Source: Pseudomonadota bacterium (lineage in GTDB: Bacteria > Desulfobacterota > Binatia > Binatales > Binataceae). From it: a stretch of 64,000 bases of DNA. Location of the stretch: assembly GCA_021324455.1 (NCBI GenBank), contig JAJPJA010000033.1, positions 21,973 to 85,972 on the forward strand, in the 5' to 3' direction. The translations under genes were made by a program, and so were the position numbers. Within the stretch, counting starts at the first letter, position 1; each line of letters opens with the position of its first letter. A model generated the notes under the pieces. The model had not been told where the DNA came from, searched no databases, and worked only from the letters and a program-made list of their open reading frames with translations. Positions 34,249-44,026 of the stretch are shown here, piece after piece.

Positions 34249-34350
34249 GGTGGCTGCTTGAGGGCGTGAATAATCCATCCGTGCAGAGCTCCAATCGCGG
34301 CCGCCGGGATTTTTCCGGCATCCCGCATCGATCGCGAGTAGGATCGGAAC

Positions 34351-34366
34351 TGGCAGAGGAATTGCT
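34351..34366 (+). promoter_or_regulatory. Sigma-54 promoter for the YqjD/YqjE-like operon
   Basis: TGGCAGAGGAATTGCT is an excellent -24/-12 match: TGGCA, GG and GC 10 bp apart, TTGCT. Transcription would start near 34,377, about 40 nt before the first ATG, and an AGGTAAGG-like ribosome-binding region follows. Confidence 0.7.
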
Positions 34367-34415
34367 CCTCTGAGGCAACGCAATCGCGAATTCATTCCCG
34401 GAGGTAAGGGAAGCG

Positions 34416-34715
34416 ATGACTGAAAACGTGTCTGACATAATGAGCAACTCGGGGGTCAACGTCGGCGCGGCGGCGAAGCAGGGTAAAGAGGCGCTGAGAC
34501 AGGGGGTGGACGCGGCCCGCAGGGGCGCCAGCGCGGCCAAAGAAACTCTCGGACAGGCCCAGGACTACATCATGCACGACGGCCTCGACATGCTGACCGA
34601 TCTGACCAACTCGCTGAGCGATTTCGTGGCGCGGCAGCCGCTGATGGCGGTGGCGGGCGCCTTTCTGATCGGCTACATGGCGGCGCGTGTGCTGCGCCGG
34701 GTTTCCTCGTCATGA
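34416..34715 (+). CDS. YqjD/ElaB/DUF883-like membrane-anchored stress protein
   Basis: A 99-residue protein. Residues 1-60 are a charged, alanine-rich amphipathic helix (KQGKEALRQGVDAARRGASAAKETLGQAQ), and residues about 72-92 a single C-terminal anchor (MAVAGAFLIGYMAARVLRR). This is the plan of E. coli YqjD and ElaB, inner-membrane proteins made in stationary phase; YqjD binds ribosomes. Similarity is by architecture and composition more than exact motifs. First gene of a four-gene overlapping operon, behind a strong sigma-54 promoter. Confidence 0.75.
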   Translation: MTENVSDIMSNSGVNVGAAAKQGKEALRQGVDAARRGASAAKETLGQAQDYIMHDGLDMLTDLTNSLSDFVARQPLMAVAGAFLIGYMAARVLRRVSSS

Positions 34716-34939
34716 ACGACTATGCGGAGCGGGACCGGCCCGTTCCGTACCTGACCACTGTCGGCGAAACCATCCGGCGCCATCCGCTGGAAGCGGTTGG
34801 AATCGGATTTCTGACCGGGTTCGTGATGGGCGGCGGACAACAAAGCCGCATCGGCCAGGGACTGATTGCATTCGCCGCACGCTTCGCGGTGAGACAGGCT
34901 GCGATGGTGGCGTTGTCGGAGGCGCTGAGACGGCCATGA
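34712..34939 (+). CDS. Small hypothetical membrane-associated protein in the YqjD-like operon
   Basis: A 75-residue protein not assigned to a family. It has a polar N-terminus (MNDYAERDRPVPYLTTVGETIRRHP), then a glycine-rich hydrophobic segment (EAVGIGFLTGFVMGGGQQ) and an alanine-rich helix. The RRHPLEAVGIGFLTGFVMG segment resembles the C-terminal anchor of DUF883-like proteins (RxNPxxAvgiAagvGfllG). It may therefore be a second, shortened member. ATGA overlaps with both the preceding stop and the next start couple its translation. Confidence 0.7.
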   Translation: MNDYAERDRPVPYLTTVGETIRRHPLEAVGIGFLTGFVMGGGQQSRIGQGLIAFAARFAVRQAAMVALSEALRRP

Positions 34940-35223
34940 GCGAAATCGTGGAACTGGAACGCGAGGTCGACCAGGCGCGCGAGAACCTGCTGCGTACCCT
35001 GGAGGAAGTCAACCGCAAGGCGGCGGCCACGGCGCAGGAACTACGGCTGCCCGAACAGCCGATTCGGCGCTATCCGTTGGCGTCGTTATGCGGCGCGATG
35101 GCTTTGGGCCTTGCGGCCGGCGGCTGGAGAACTCCGGCCATAATGTTCGGAATTCTGGCGCTGGGCTGTGCGGTAATGCAGTCGCCGGATTCGAAAGGCG
35201 CATCCAGCAGTGGCGCTCGATGA
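34936..35223 (+). CDS. Small coiled-coil plus membrane segment protein (DUF3618-like layout)
   Basis: A 95-residue protein. MSEIVELEREVDQARENLLRTLEEVNRKA is a predicted coiled coil of the kind seen in DUF3618-type envelope proteins, followed by RRYPLASLCGAMALGLAAGGWRTPAIMFGILALGCAVMQ with one or two short membrane segments. Family assignment is tentative. The start overlaps the preceding stop (ATGA), and the end overlaps the next gene by 14 bp, so the operon is translated as a coupled unit. Confidence 0.65.
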   Translation: MSEIVELEREVDQARENLLRTLEEVNRKAAATAQELRLPEQPIRRYPLASLCGAMALGLAAGGWRTPAIMFGILALGCAVMQSPDSKGASSSGAR

Positions 35224-35554
35224 CAGCCATCGGCCCGGCATCCCCGAGCGTGCGCCCGAGCCCGAGCATCCGCATGGATGGCCGGAACTGTTCGGCAAGT
35301 TGGTCCTGGATTTCACCCGGATTCTGGAGGCCGAAGCGCGCCTGCTGCGAGCCAGCATACAGCCGTCGCTGATCTCAGTTTTGGATCACTGGCTGCTGCA
35401 GTTGGTATTCGCCGGCATCGGCCTGGTCGGGGGGATGCTGCTGATGTGCGCGGCGATTCTGCTGCTGCACACCTGGCTGGCGTGGTGGCTGTGCTGCGCC
35501 ATCGTGGGTGCGGTGACAGTAAGCGTCGCGCTGTGTGGCATATCATTTCGTTAG
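35210..35554 (+). CDS. YqjE-like (putative holin superfamily III) membrane protein
   Basis: A 114-residue protein beginning at GTG. A cytoplasmic N-terminal half with LFGKLVLDFTRILEAEARLLRASIQPSL is followed by two adjacent helices (LLQLVFAGIGLVGGMLLMCAAILLLH and WLAWWLCCAIVGAVTVSVALCGI). This is the arrangement of YqjE/COG5393, often labelled phage-holin-family but encoded with YqjD in chromosomes. A holin role is doubtful here because no lysis genes are nearby; envelope stress is likelier. Confidence 0.68.
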   Translation: MALDDSHRPGIPERAPEPEHPHGWPELFGKLVLDFTRILEAEARLLRASIQPSLISVLDHWLLQLVFAGIGLVGGMLLMCAAILLLHTWLAWWLCCAIVGAVTVSVALCGISFR

Positions 35555-35651
35555 CGGCGGCAATTGCCGCGCAGCGGCGCGCCGCTATCCGCCCACGGCC
35601 TGTCAGGGCCGCGGCGCACGCTGTTGGTGCATCATCGCGCGCGCGGCCGGG

Positions 35652-35909
35652 ATGATGCGCGGCCAGGCTGCCAAACCAGGGATGGCGCACGCCGGGACCG
35701 CGGCCGATATCACTGCGCGTCTGCGGCGTCATCTCAAGATCGAGGCGGCCATCAGCGGGGCGCCGCTAATGGGCGGCAACAAGGTGGGTTTGTGGCAGAA
35801 GGGCGCGGCAGCCTGTCGTACGATGTTCGCCGCGATCAAATCCGCAACCAATTCGATCGACGATCTGATGCGGAGTGCCGCGAAACATCGCCGGCGTCAG
35901 CTCCTATAA
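35652..35909 (+). CDS. Small basic hypothetical protein after the YqjE-like gene
   Basis: An 85-residue candidate with a basic, helical C-terminal half (LWQKGAAACRTMFAAIKSATNSIDDLMRSAAKHRRR). It lies about 100 bp after the YqjE-like gene and in the same direction. There is no clear ribosome-binding site and no family match, so it may not be expressed. Base composition and frame are compatible with coding. Confidence 0.3.
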   Translation: MMRGQAAKPGMAHAGTAADITARLRRHLKIEAAISGAPLMGGNKVGLWQKGAAACRTMFAAIKSATNSIDDLMRSAAKHRRRQLL

Positions 35910-35956
35910 AAATTACACGATTTACGGGTCTCCGCGGCTCAGCTTGCGGAAGCTCC

Positions 35957-36018
35957 TGTAACCAGGGTCTTTTTCGCGTTGGTATGGCCGTTGCTTGAAT
36001 GCACGAGCTGTAACCAGG
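35957..36018 (+). repeat. Direct 10-bp repeats flanking the response-regulator promoter
   Basis: TGTAACCAGG occurs at 35,957-35,966 and again at 36,009-36,018, 52 bp (about five helical turns) apart, on either side of the -24/-12 promoter. Same-face spacing suggests two protein-binding sites. Confidence 0.5.
35980..35995 (+). promoter_or_regulatory. Sigma-54-type promoter for the response-regulator/histidine-kinase genes
   Basis: TGGTATGGCCGTTGCT: GG and GC exactly 10 bp apart, TTGCT at -12, TGG at -24. It would begin transcription near 36,006, about 100 nt before the response regulator. The downstream gene encodes a sigma-54 activator, so autoregulation is suggested. Confidence 0.55.
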
Positions 36019-36103
36019 AATTACCCAAACCGGACACCAGCGGGTTCCTAAAAGGAAGCGAGGCGTTCGTCACAGGACACGCCGCCAGGTTTGGAGGTCA
36101 CGG

Positions 36104-37464
<1,361 letters not shown>

Positions 37465-37598
37465 ATTATTCGCGTCATTCAAAACCTCCTCACCGAAGCG
37501 GCTCCGGCGCCGCGGAGCGTTGGGAGGCTTGAGATCGGGCGGGCGGCTTCCATTTGCAGCGGGGGCAAGCAAGCGGGGTGCGGTTATGAAACGGAATC

Positions 37599-39422
37599 AT
37601 GCAACCTGAACTGGTTAAAAAGCGGCTGTTCACCAGCGTGATCAGCGCCCCGGTCGCATTGGCTTTGCTTACCGTCGTGCTGCTGTGGCATCTGCGCGTC
37701 GAAAGGCTGTACGCGGATCGATTTAACCAGACCGAGCATGTCCTGCATGAGGCGCAGTCCGCCAGAAGCGCTGTGCTGGCGGCGCACAGCGCCTACCAGA
37801 AATACCTCATTTCCGCCGATCCGGCCGATCTCGCGGCCTTCAAGCGCACCCTGGAGAGCAGCGGCCGAAGCCTGATGACGTTGGTCTCTTCCAGCCTCCA
37901 CGATCCCTCCGACGCAAAAGACCTGGCCGCGACTGCCGCCGCCAGACAGCGGTGGCTGGAGGCGATGCGGCGGGCGCCGGAGGAAGCTCAGCCGCCTGCG
38001 GCAGCCAAAGCAATCCTCGCCGCCATAACACCGCCCACCTCGTCCCTGCTGAATTCGCTCGACGCTCTGGTCAACACCGAGACCGCTTTGCGCGCCGCCG
38101 GCGCGGAGCGGCGGATGGGCGAACAGCAAACCATGATGTGGCTGGTGCCGGTGTCGGCCGCGGTTGCAGCCCTGCTGCTTATTTATTTGGCGTGGAAAAA
38201 CAACGGCGCCATCGTGCGCGAGTACGAACGCGTGCTGGAAGATTCCGAGCGGGCAAACCTCAAAACCAATAATTTTCTCGCCACCGTTTCGCATGAGCTG
38301 CGCAATCCGCTCAACCTGATTCTGCTGTGGTCGCGCCTGCTTTTGTCGGGCGAACGCGACGAAGACAAAATGACGCGCGGACTAAACTCGATCGACCGCG
38401 CCGCGCAGGCTCAGGCGCAATTGATCGAAGACCTGCTCGATTTCGCCAAGATTGAGAGCGGACGCCTGCGCCTTGATCTGCAGCCGACCGATTTGAGCGC
38501 GGTGGTCAAGGCCGGAGTTGAAGCGATGGCCGCGGCGGCCGAAGCCAACGGAATCGAATTGCGCTCGATTATCGATCCGCGCGTCACCATCATTATCGGC
38601 GACCCCGACCGCCTGCAGCAGGCGCTGTGGAACCTGCTCTCCAACGCGGTCAAATTCACGCCCGCCGGCGGCCGCATCCAGGTTCAGCTGGCGCGCATCA
38701 ACTCGCACGTGGAACTGGCCGTCAGCGACACCGGCCAGGGTATCGCGCCGGCTTTGCTGCCCCATGTGTTCGATCGTTTCTGGCAGGCCGAAGCGCCCGC
38801 GCAGGCGCAGAAGAAAGGCATGGGGCTTGGCCTTACGATCGTCAAGTACATTGTTGCGATGCATGGCGGCACGATCAGGGTCGAGAGCGGCGGAGTCGAA
38901 AAGGGAGCGGTGTTCACCGTGCGTCTGCCGCTGCCGGCTTCGGCGGAAGACTTTCACTATCAGCGCCGTCCGCATCCGACCATCACGACCACCCCGGGCC
39001 TGGCCCGCATCCCGCGTCTGACCGGACTCCAGATAATGGTCGTCGACGACGATCAGGAAGCCACCGAGGCGCTGCGCGGAGTATTGAAGTCCCTGGGGGC
39101 GGAACCGATTGTCGCCGACGGCGCCGACCGCGCCCTGCAACTGCTCTCCGAGCATCGCCCCGATGCGATGGTATCGGACATCGCGATGCCCGGGCGCGAC
39201 GGACTGTCGCTGGCCAGAGAAATCCGCCAGCGCGAGCGCAGGACCGGGTCCGGGCATCTGCCGCTGGTGGCACTGACCGCGTACGGCCGCGTCGAAGACC
39301 GGGTCAAAGTATTTTCAGCGGGTTTCGACAGTCACGTGGTCAAGCCGGTCGACCCGGCGGAGCTTGCCGAAGTAATCCGAAACGTGGTCGAACCCACCCG
39401 CGACAATCACGACGAGATGTAG
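37599..39422 (+). CDS. Hybrid sensor histidine kinase with CHASE3-like sensor and receiver domain
   Basis: A 607-residue inner-membrane kinase. Two membrane helices (residues ~12-31 and ~181-199) enclose a helical extracytoplasmic domain (FNQTEHVLHEAQSARSAVLAAHSAYQKYLISAD...) of CHASE3 type. His232 in ATVSHELRNPLN is the phospho-site. The ATPase domain has N box LLSNAVKFT and G boxes DTGQGIAPALL and GMGLGLTIVKYI. The C-terminal receiver carries Asp527 (MVSDIAMPGRDG). It follows the sigma-54 response regulator after 134 bp and is its probable partner. The built-in receiver implies an internal phosphorelay or a brake. Confidence 0.88.
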   Translation: MQPELVKKRLFTSVISAPVALALLTVVLLWHLRVERLYADRFNQTEHVLHEAQSARSAVLAAHSAYQKYLISADPADLAAFKRTLESSGRSLMTLVSSSLHDPSDAKDLAATAAARQRWLEAMRRAPEEAQPPAAAKAILAAITPPTSSLLNSLDALVNTETALRAAGAERRMGEQQTMMWLVPVSAAVAALLLIYLAWKNNGAIVREYERVLEDSERANLKTNNFLATVSHELRNPLNLILLWSRLLLSGERDEDKMTRGLNSIDRAAQAQAQLIEDLLDFAKIESGRLRLDLQPTDLSAVVKAGVEAMAAAAEANGIELRSIIDPRVTIIIGDPDRLQQALWNLLSNAVKFTPAGGRIQVQLARINSHVELAVSDTGQGIAPALLPHVFDRFWQAEAPAQAQKKGMGLGLTIVKYIVAMHGGTIRVESGGVEKGAVFTVRLPLPASAEDFHYQRRPHPTITTTPGLARIPRLTGLQIMVVDDDQEATEALRGVLKSLGAEPIVADGADRALQLLSEHRPDAMVSDIAMPGRDGLSLAREIRQRERRTGSGHLPLVALTAYGRVEDRVKVFSAGFDSHVVKPVDPAELAEVIRNVVEPTRDNHDEM

Positions 39423-39500
39423 TCCGTGTTGCCGGCTGGAACGGCCGCAGCCATCCGCGTTTTGGAGCACCTGGTTCGAGGGTGGCCGCAAGATGCGCGC

Positions 39501-40778
39501 TCAGCCGGGATAGTCGTATGCGGACGCGAGCGGCAGATCGGGCGCCACAATCCGGGTGGAACCCGGAACCGGAAAGATTCTCCAGGTTACAAACGCCGCC
39601 GCAATTTCCAGTGCGAACCCTGCCGCGAACGGTATCGTGTAGCTTCCGCTCAAATCGAACAGCTTGCCGACTATCGGCGGCCCCAAGCTCTGGCCGGCGG
39701 TGGCGGTCAACAGCAGGATACCTGACAGCGTCCCGAAACGCCTCAACCCGATACTTTCCACGGTCAGCGCCGGAATCAGCGAGACGACCGTACCGCCGCA
39801 CGAGCCATAGAGGAGAACGAAAGCGATCAGCGCGGCCGCGGAAATGCGCGGACTGGGGCTGGCCGCGCCCAGCATCACCAGCATCCCGGCGCCGGTAACG
39901 GCATTGCCCACGGCCAGCACGCGGCGGCATCCCCACCGATCGGCAAGGTTCCCAATCGCCGGCCCGCAAATCATCGACACCAGCGATTTCGCGCTGTAAA
40001 TCCACGCCGCATTGGCGGTCGTGTAACCGGCGGTGATCAGGAACGGTATGAAGTGAAAGAACGGCCCGTACATGCCGATTCCCGTAAGCAGAGTGACGCT
40101 CACCAGTTTCCAGAAAGCGCCGCTATGCAGTGCCGGCGACAGTTCCAGGCCGGGCAGCGTATCGATTCCCGCTCTGTCGGCATTGTTCCCGCCGCGCGGC
40201 GGCGAGGTGGACACGGCAAACAGAACCGGAATGGCTATAACGAAGATTGGTATGGCAATCAGTTTGAAGCATATGCGCCATCCCCAGAGCGTCAGGATGC
40301 GGGCCGCAAGCGGTGTGATCAGCACTGAGCCGGCTGACATTCCCGCCACCAGAACCGCCATCGCCAGCGCCCGCCGCTGGTCGAACCACTTCGCGGCCAC
40401 CACCGCGCTCGGACCCATTCCGCAGGCACCGACTCCGATACCCATGGCCAGAAAGCTGGCCAGCAAGGGCGGCAGCGAATGCGAATGCGCGGCGCTAAAG
40501 AAGGCCGCGCCCACGGCGGCCGCGCCCGCCATCATCAGCGGCCGCGCATCGACCCGATCGAGCATCCAGCCGACAAAAAAAGTTGTTATTCCGAGCGCGG
40601 CCGCGAAGATGCTGAAGACCAGCGAGAGCTGCGCGCGCGTCCCGTGAAAGTCGCGCAGCAAAGGGGTGAAATAAACCCCGATCGAATCGATCGACGGTCC
40701 GATTATCAGGAACAGGCAAAGGAACAGGCCGCCCAGGACTGTCCACTTGCGGCGCTCCCGCTGGATCATCGGTGTCAA
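39501..40778 (-). CDS. MFS transporter (monocarboxylate/OFA-like)
   Basis: A 425-residue, 12-helix transporter. Helix 1 starts right after a short basic N-terminus (RERRKWTVLGGLFLCLFLIIGPSIDSIGVYFTPL). The helix 2-3 loop reads FFVGWMLDRVDARPLM and the helix 8-9 loop GPAIGNLADRWGCRRVLAVG. The first helix pattern (VYFTPLLRDF, LSLVFSI) resembles oxalate/formate-antiporter and monocarboxylate-type carriers. The substrate is probably an organic acid, given adjacent catabolic genes (inference). It is convergent with the kinase gene and lies 70 bp from the cupin-like gene, in the same direction. Confidence 0.85.
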   Translation of the reverse strand: MTPMIQRERRKWTVLGGLFLCLFLIIGPSIDSIGVYFTPLLRDFHGTRAQLSLVFSIFAAALGITTFFVGWMLDRVDARPLMMAGAAAVGAAFFSAAHSHSLPPLLASFLAMGIGVGACGMGPSAVVAAKWFDQRRALAMAVLVAGMSAGSVLITPLAARILTLWGWRICFKLIAIPIFVIAIPVLFAVSTSPPRGGNNADRAGIDTLPGLELSPALHSGAFWKLVSVTLLTGIGMYGPFFHFIPFLITAGYTTANAAWIYSAKSLVSMICGPAIGNLADRWGCRRVLAVGNAVTGAGMLVMLGAASPSPRISAAALIAFVLLYGSCGGTVVSLIPALTVESIGLRRFGTLSGILLLTATAGQSLGPPIVGKLFDLSGSYTIPFAAGFALEIAAAFVTWRIFPVPGSTRIVAPDLPLASAYDYPG

Positions 40779-40848
40779 TCCTTTGAGCCCGTGTGGTTTG
40801 AAACCCGCCGCGAGCCGGGCGCAGAGTATCGAAGTCCGGCGCTAAGCG

Positions 40849-41628
40849 TCAGTCTGGTCTGCTCTGCTGCGACCATTCGCCGAAATGTTTGAAATCTTCG
40901 GCCACACTGCCGCCCAGACTTATCTCCGCGTCGGCGTCGAAAGTCATCACCACCACGCGCAACCCCTGCGGCCCGGCAACCAAAGGCGAGTCGGCCTCGG
41001 CGCAGCGGTAAAAGCGCAGCGTCCTGAGGCTCAGCGCCTGGCCGTTGATAGTCCCTGAGCCGGCCAGGACCAATTCGTAGCGGCCGTGGGGCGCCGCCGT
41101 TCGTTCCAGGCGGCCGCGCGCCGGCAATTCCACGATCTCGGTCATCGGACCTCCGGGCGAGCCCAACAGAACCTTGCGCCGCGCTCCGGGGCATTGCGGT
41201 ACCGCCTGCCACTGGACCTCATGCTCGCAGCCATGCAGTTCGCGGCCGCGCCGGTTGATATCCTTGCGCACTTCCTTGTCTTTCATGAAGGCGACGCCGC
41301 CTGGTCTGGCGTGCGCCACCAGCATCTCCTGGCCGCCGTGCGGAACGAACGGACCATAGGGGACGCAATGATCGGTGTAATGAACCGCGACCCCTTCGAT
41401 CCGGTAGCCGGGAAAGCGCATGGCGCCCGCAATCAGCAGTTGAAACTGGGCGGTGCGGTGAAAGTGAGGATCGATGGTGCGATCGCTCTCGAGCCGGTTC
41501 AGCATCGCCTCCGGACCCGCGCTGCCGTCCATGCAGATCTTGGTGGCCGAGGCGGAGCCGGCAAACCGGACCCACTGAAGTTCATCGGTGGGGGTAACGA
41601 TCTCGACGCGTGCCGGCGATTCCATCAT
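40849..41628 (-). CDS. Cupin-like protein of unknown function (possible bicupin)
   Basis: A 259-residue cytosolic protein. RTIDPHFHRTAQFQLLIAGAMRFPG matches a cupin first motif (His-x-His and Gln), and PYGPFVPHGGQEMLVAHARPGG the second. The C-terminal half (GRYELVLAGSGTINGQALSLRTLRFYRCAE...GPQGLRVVVMTF) reads as a second beta-barrel with weaker metal residues. The ATG is fixed by GGAGGG 8 bp upstream, excluding a longer in-frame form. It precedes the MFS gene in the same direction and diverges from the DUF1302 gene, sharing a 478-bp control region. Confidence 0.68.
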   Translation of the reverse strand: MMESPARVEIVTPTDELQWVRFAGSASATKICMDGSAGPEAMLNRLESDRTIDPHFHRTAQFQLLIAGAMRFPGYRIEGVAVHYTDHCVPYGPFVPHGGQEMLVAHARPGGVAFMKDKEVRKDINRRGRELHGCEHEVQWQAVPQCPGARRKVLLGSPGGPMTEIVELPARGRLERTAAPHGRYELVLAGSGTINGQALSLRTLRFYRCAEADSPLVAGPQGLRVVVMTFDADAEISLGGSVAEDFKHFGEWSQQSRPD

Positions 41629-42106
41629 TTGACTGACCCTCCTTTCCAATTCCGCGATGGCCGCCGGGCGGCGCGGCGGGGTGCAGACCCGCGCGAAAAC
41701 GGCCCCAGGTTTGCGCATCCATCGCCCGCGGCTTGACAACCCGGCGCCGAATCAGGCATCCGGAAGGGGACTTAATTCCATGTGGAATTATCCCCGCCGA
41801 TGACGGATAGTAAAGCTTCCGCTCGGCGTTGTAAATGAAAGGCGGGAACCCGTAAAGAGACGGGTTTCACTTTGCCGGCGCCCCGCGATCGCTCCGCCCT
41901 GGCCGCAGTCCGTGCGCGGAACGGAACTTTTGGCCGAAAAAAACGGGACGAACGGCAACCTTTCCCAACTGCGCTTGACTCGTTTGACATGGCAAATTGG
42001 TTCGCGTAATAAGGGGGCGCCTGAACATGTTTCCATCTGGAACTTCCGTCGATCATCAGGGTTGCGGCGCTCCGCAGCCGCAAACCTGAAGCGTGAGGTG
42101 ATGGCG
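41629..42106. other. Divergent control region between the cupin-like and DUF1302 genes
   Basis: No protein-coding frame stands out in these 478 bp. They contain a strong operator-like palindrome (41,766-41,795), an RNA hairpin candidate at 41,847-41,866 (AACCCGT, 6-nt loop, ACGGGTT) and an isolated TTGACA at 41,733. The length and structure allow a long structured leader for the DUF1302 mRNA, but I do not recognise a known riboswitch. Confidence 0.45.
41766..41795. promoter_or_regulatory. Operator-like palindrome
   Basis: TAATTCCA-TG-TGGAATTA is a perfect 8-bp palindrome, flanked by complementary GGGGA and TCCCC arms with one 2-nt bulge. It lies between divergent genes about 140 bp from the cupin-like start, a likely site for a dimeric repressor or activator. 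Confidence 0.45.
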
Positions 42107-43822
42107 ATGATGATGCAGCGCAATCGGCTGAGGTCGGCTCTTCTCGGTCTGGCGGCGGCTTGGGCGGTGATTGGTTTGGCTTGGGGCGCCGCTCAGGCGC
42201 AGGATCTTGCCGGCGTGCCGGATGTTCTGGCGGAGCCGCAGGCGGCGGGAACCGCGGCCAAGGGCGGGTTTTCGCTGACGCGCAATCTGACCGTAACCGG
42301 CTACCTCAGCGCCACCTACGGAACCTTCATAGATTCCGAGGCGATCGAATACAACAAAAGCAAGAATTCGCTCTCAACCGCGCGCCAGACGCTGCAGATC
42401 GACGTAAACGACACCATCGGCGAGCACGATCGCTTCTTCATGCGGGACTGGTTCGTTTACGAACCCAACTATCCGTTCGAAAACACCTGCCCGCAGCGAT
42501 TCGGACCGCCGGGCGACTGCAATTCCGATTTTTACAACCAGTACGGGATTCGGGAGTTGTGGCTTCAGGATACGCGCGGCCCCTTGCAGCTCTTCATCGG
42601 CCGTCAGATCCTGACCTGGGGCGAGTCAATCTCGTTCCGGGTGGGCGATCAGATCAACCCGATCGACACCAGTTGGGCGTTCGGCTTTGCCAACCTGGAG
42701 CAATCCCGGATCCCGCTGTGGATGCTGCATCCGATACTCGACCTTCCCGACGCGGGGCCGTTCACTTCCAACTTCTTCGAAGTGGCTTACATCCCCGGGG
42801 TTGATTTTCTTTATACGCAGGTCGATCTTCCGACCGACACGCTTGACGGCCAGGACGCGGTGGCCGGACGGGTCAATGTCAACGCTCCGCCGGGCAGCCG
42901 CTTCGCCGGCCGCCCCGACCTCCGCTGCGACCGCCCGCTGAGTCTGTGCGTGGGCGGGATTGGCCGCGCCCAGCCCCCGTTTTCGACTCTGATCCTGCAT
43001 GGCTTCCTGCCCGATACCCAGACCACCATCCCGCGGGCCACGTGGGCGAATTCGCAGGTCGGGGCGCGGCTGCATACGCTGTTGTTCAACACCGAGATGA
43101 CCGCTTATTTCCTGTACAGCCACAACTACGCGCCGACCGCGGAAGTGGCGCAGATCGAGCGGGCGCCGGCTCCCGGAGTCCCGGGTTTGCGGCGGGTGAA
43201 TCTGAATTATCCGAAATTCGCCAGCGCGGCGATGACCGCCAATCGGCCGCTCTACCTGCCGGGAGCGCTCTCTCAGTTTCCCTTTGTGCTGCGCGGCGAG
43301 GTGTTTTACAAAAACCACAACGAGTTCAACACCCTGGAGCCGGGCCTGCTGTGGCCGGCGGGATCGCTGGGCAGCTTCACGGTTCATTCCGACCAGTTGC
43401 TGTGGCTGGCCGCGCTGGACCTGTCCTCGGCCTCGGCGCCGTGGCTGACCCAGACCGGTACGCTGAACGCCAACCTGGAGCTGATGGGGACCACCACTTT
43501 GAACTCCGCAAACAGCGATCAGGTCGCCCCCGGTTATCTGAACCGGTTGTATCAGAACGATATCAACATGCTGCTAAACGTGGGCTCCACCTGGTACTGG
43601 GGAGCGATCGCGCCCACCTGGACCATGATTTACAACCCCAACGGCACCACTTTCGAGTTCTTCCCGAGCCTGGTGCTGACGCCCACGTGGACCGAGAAAT
43701 ATTTCCTCACCCTTAAGTACATCGGAATCCTGGGATCGGACAAGTACGGTCTGGACGGCGGGATCTTCAAGGGCAAGAGCATGTTTATTTCGCAGTTCCA
43801 GTATAACTTCTCGCTGCTGTGA
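42107..43822 (+). CDS. DUF1302 family outer-membrane protein
   Basis: A 571-residue exported protein. The signal peptide is MMMQRNRLRSALLGLAAAWAVIGLAWGAAQAQ, cleaved after AQAQ. The mature part opens with LTRNLTVTGYLSATYGTFID and is rich in alternating aromatic beta-strands (ARQTLQIDVNDTIGEHDRFFMRDWF, LFIGRQILTWGES), ending in FSLL with a final strand ISQFQYNF, as expected for a beta-barrel. DUF1302 proteins occur with DUF1329 proteins and RND exporters and are thought to act in lipid or hydrophobic-compound transport. GAGGTGAT precedes the ATG cluster; ATG at 42,101 is an alternative. The DUF1329 gene follows. Confidence 0.85.
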   Translation: MMMQRNRLRSALLGLAAAWAVIGLAWGAAQAQDLAGVPDVLAEPQAAGTAAKGGFSLTRNLTVTGYLSATYGTFIDSEAIEYNKSKNSLSTARQTLQIDVNDTIGEHDRFFMRDWFVYEPNYPFENTCPQRFGPPGDCNSDFYNQYGIRELWLQDTRGPLQLFIGRQILTWGESISFRVGDQINPIDTSWAFGFANLEQSRIPLWMLHPILDLPDAGPFTSNFFEVAYIPGVDFLYTQVDLPTDTLDGQDAVAGRVNVNAPPGSRFAGRPDLRCDRPLSLCVGGIGRAQPPFSTLILHGFLPDTQTTIPRATWANSQVGARLHTLLFNTEMTAYFLYSHNYAPTAEVAQIERAPAPGVPGLRRVNLNYPKFASAAMTANRPLYLPGALSQFPFVLRGEVFYKNHNEFNTLEPGLLWPAGSLGSFTVHSDQLLWLAALDLSSASAPWLTQTGTLNANLELMGTTTLNSANSDQVAPGYLNRLYQNDINMLLNVGSTWYWGAIAPTWTMIYNPNGTTFEFFPSLVLTPTWTEKYFLTLKYIGILGSDKYGLDGGIFKGKSMFISQFQYNFSLL

Positions 43823-44026
43823 AAGGGCGCGCGGGAACTCCCGGAGGCCCGGCACGATCGGCGCGCCGGCGCGGCCGTTTTAAGCGCCAAACCGGCGCCG
43901 CGGGCCCCGAAACCGATGTGGGCTCAGCTTTTTCTTCGATAATAATTGTGCTACGGACCTGAACAATCGCTCCGTGGCAGCTATATCTTGCGGCGCAGCC
44001 GCCTGGCCGTTTGGAGAGGATTTACC

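Noticed and set aside
35210..35554. Phage holin, hence a prophage remnant
   Set aside because: The protein matches YqjE-type chromosomal genes, sits with YqjD-like genes, and no endolysin, integrase or structural phage gene is near.
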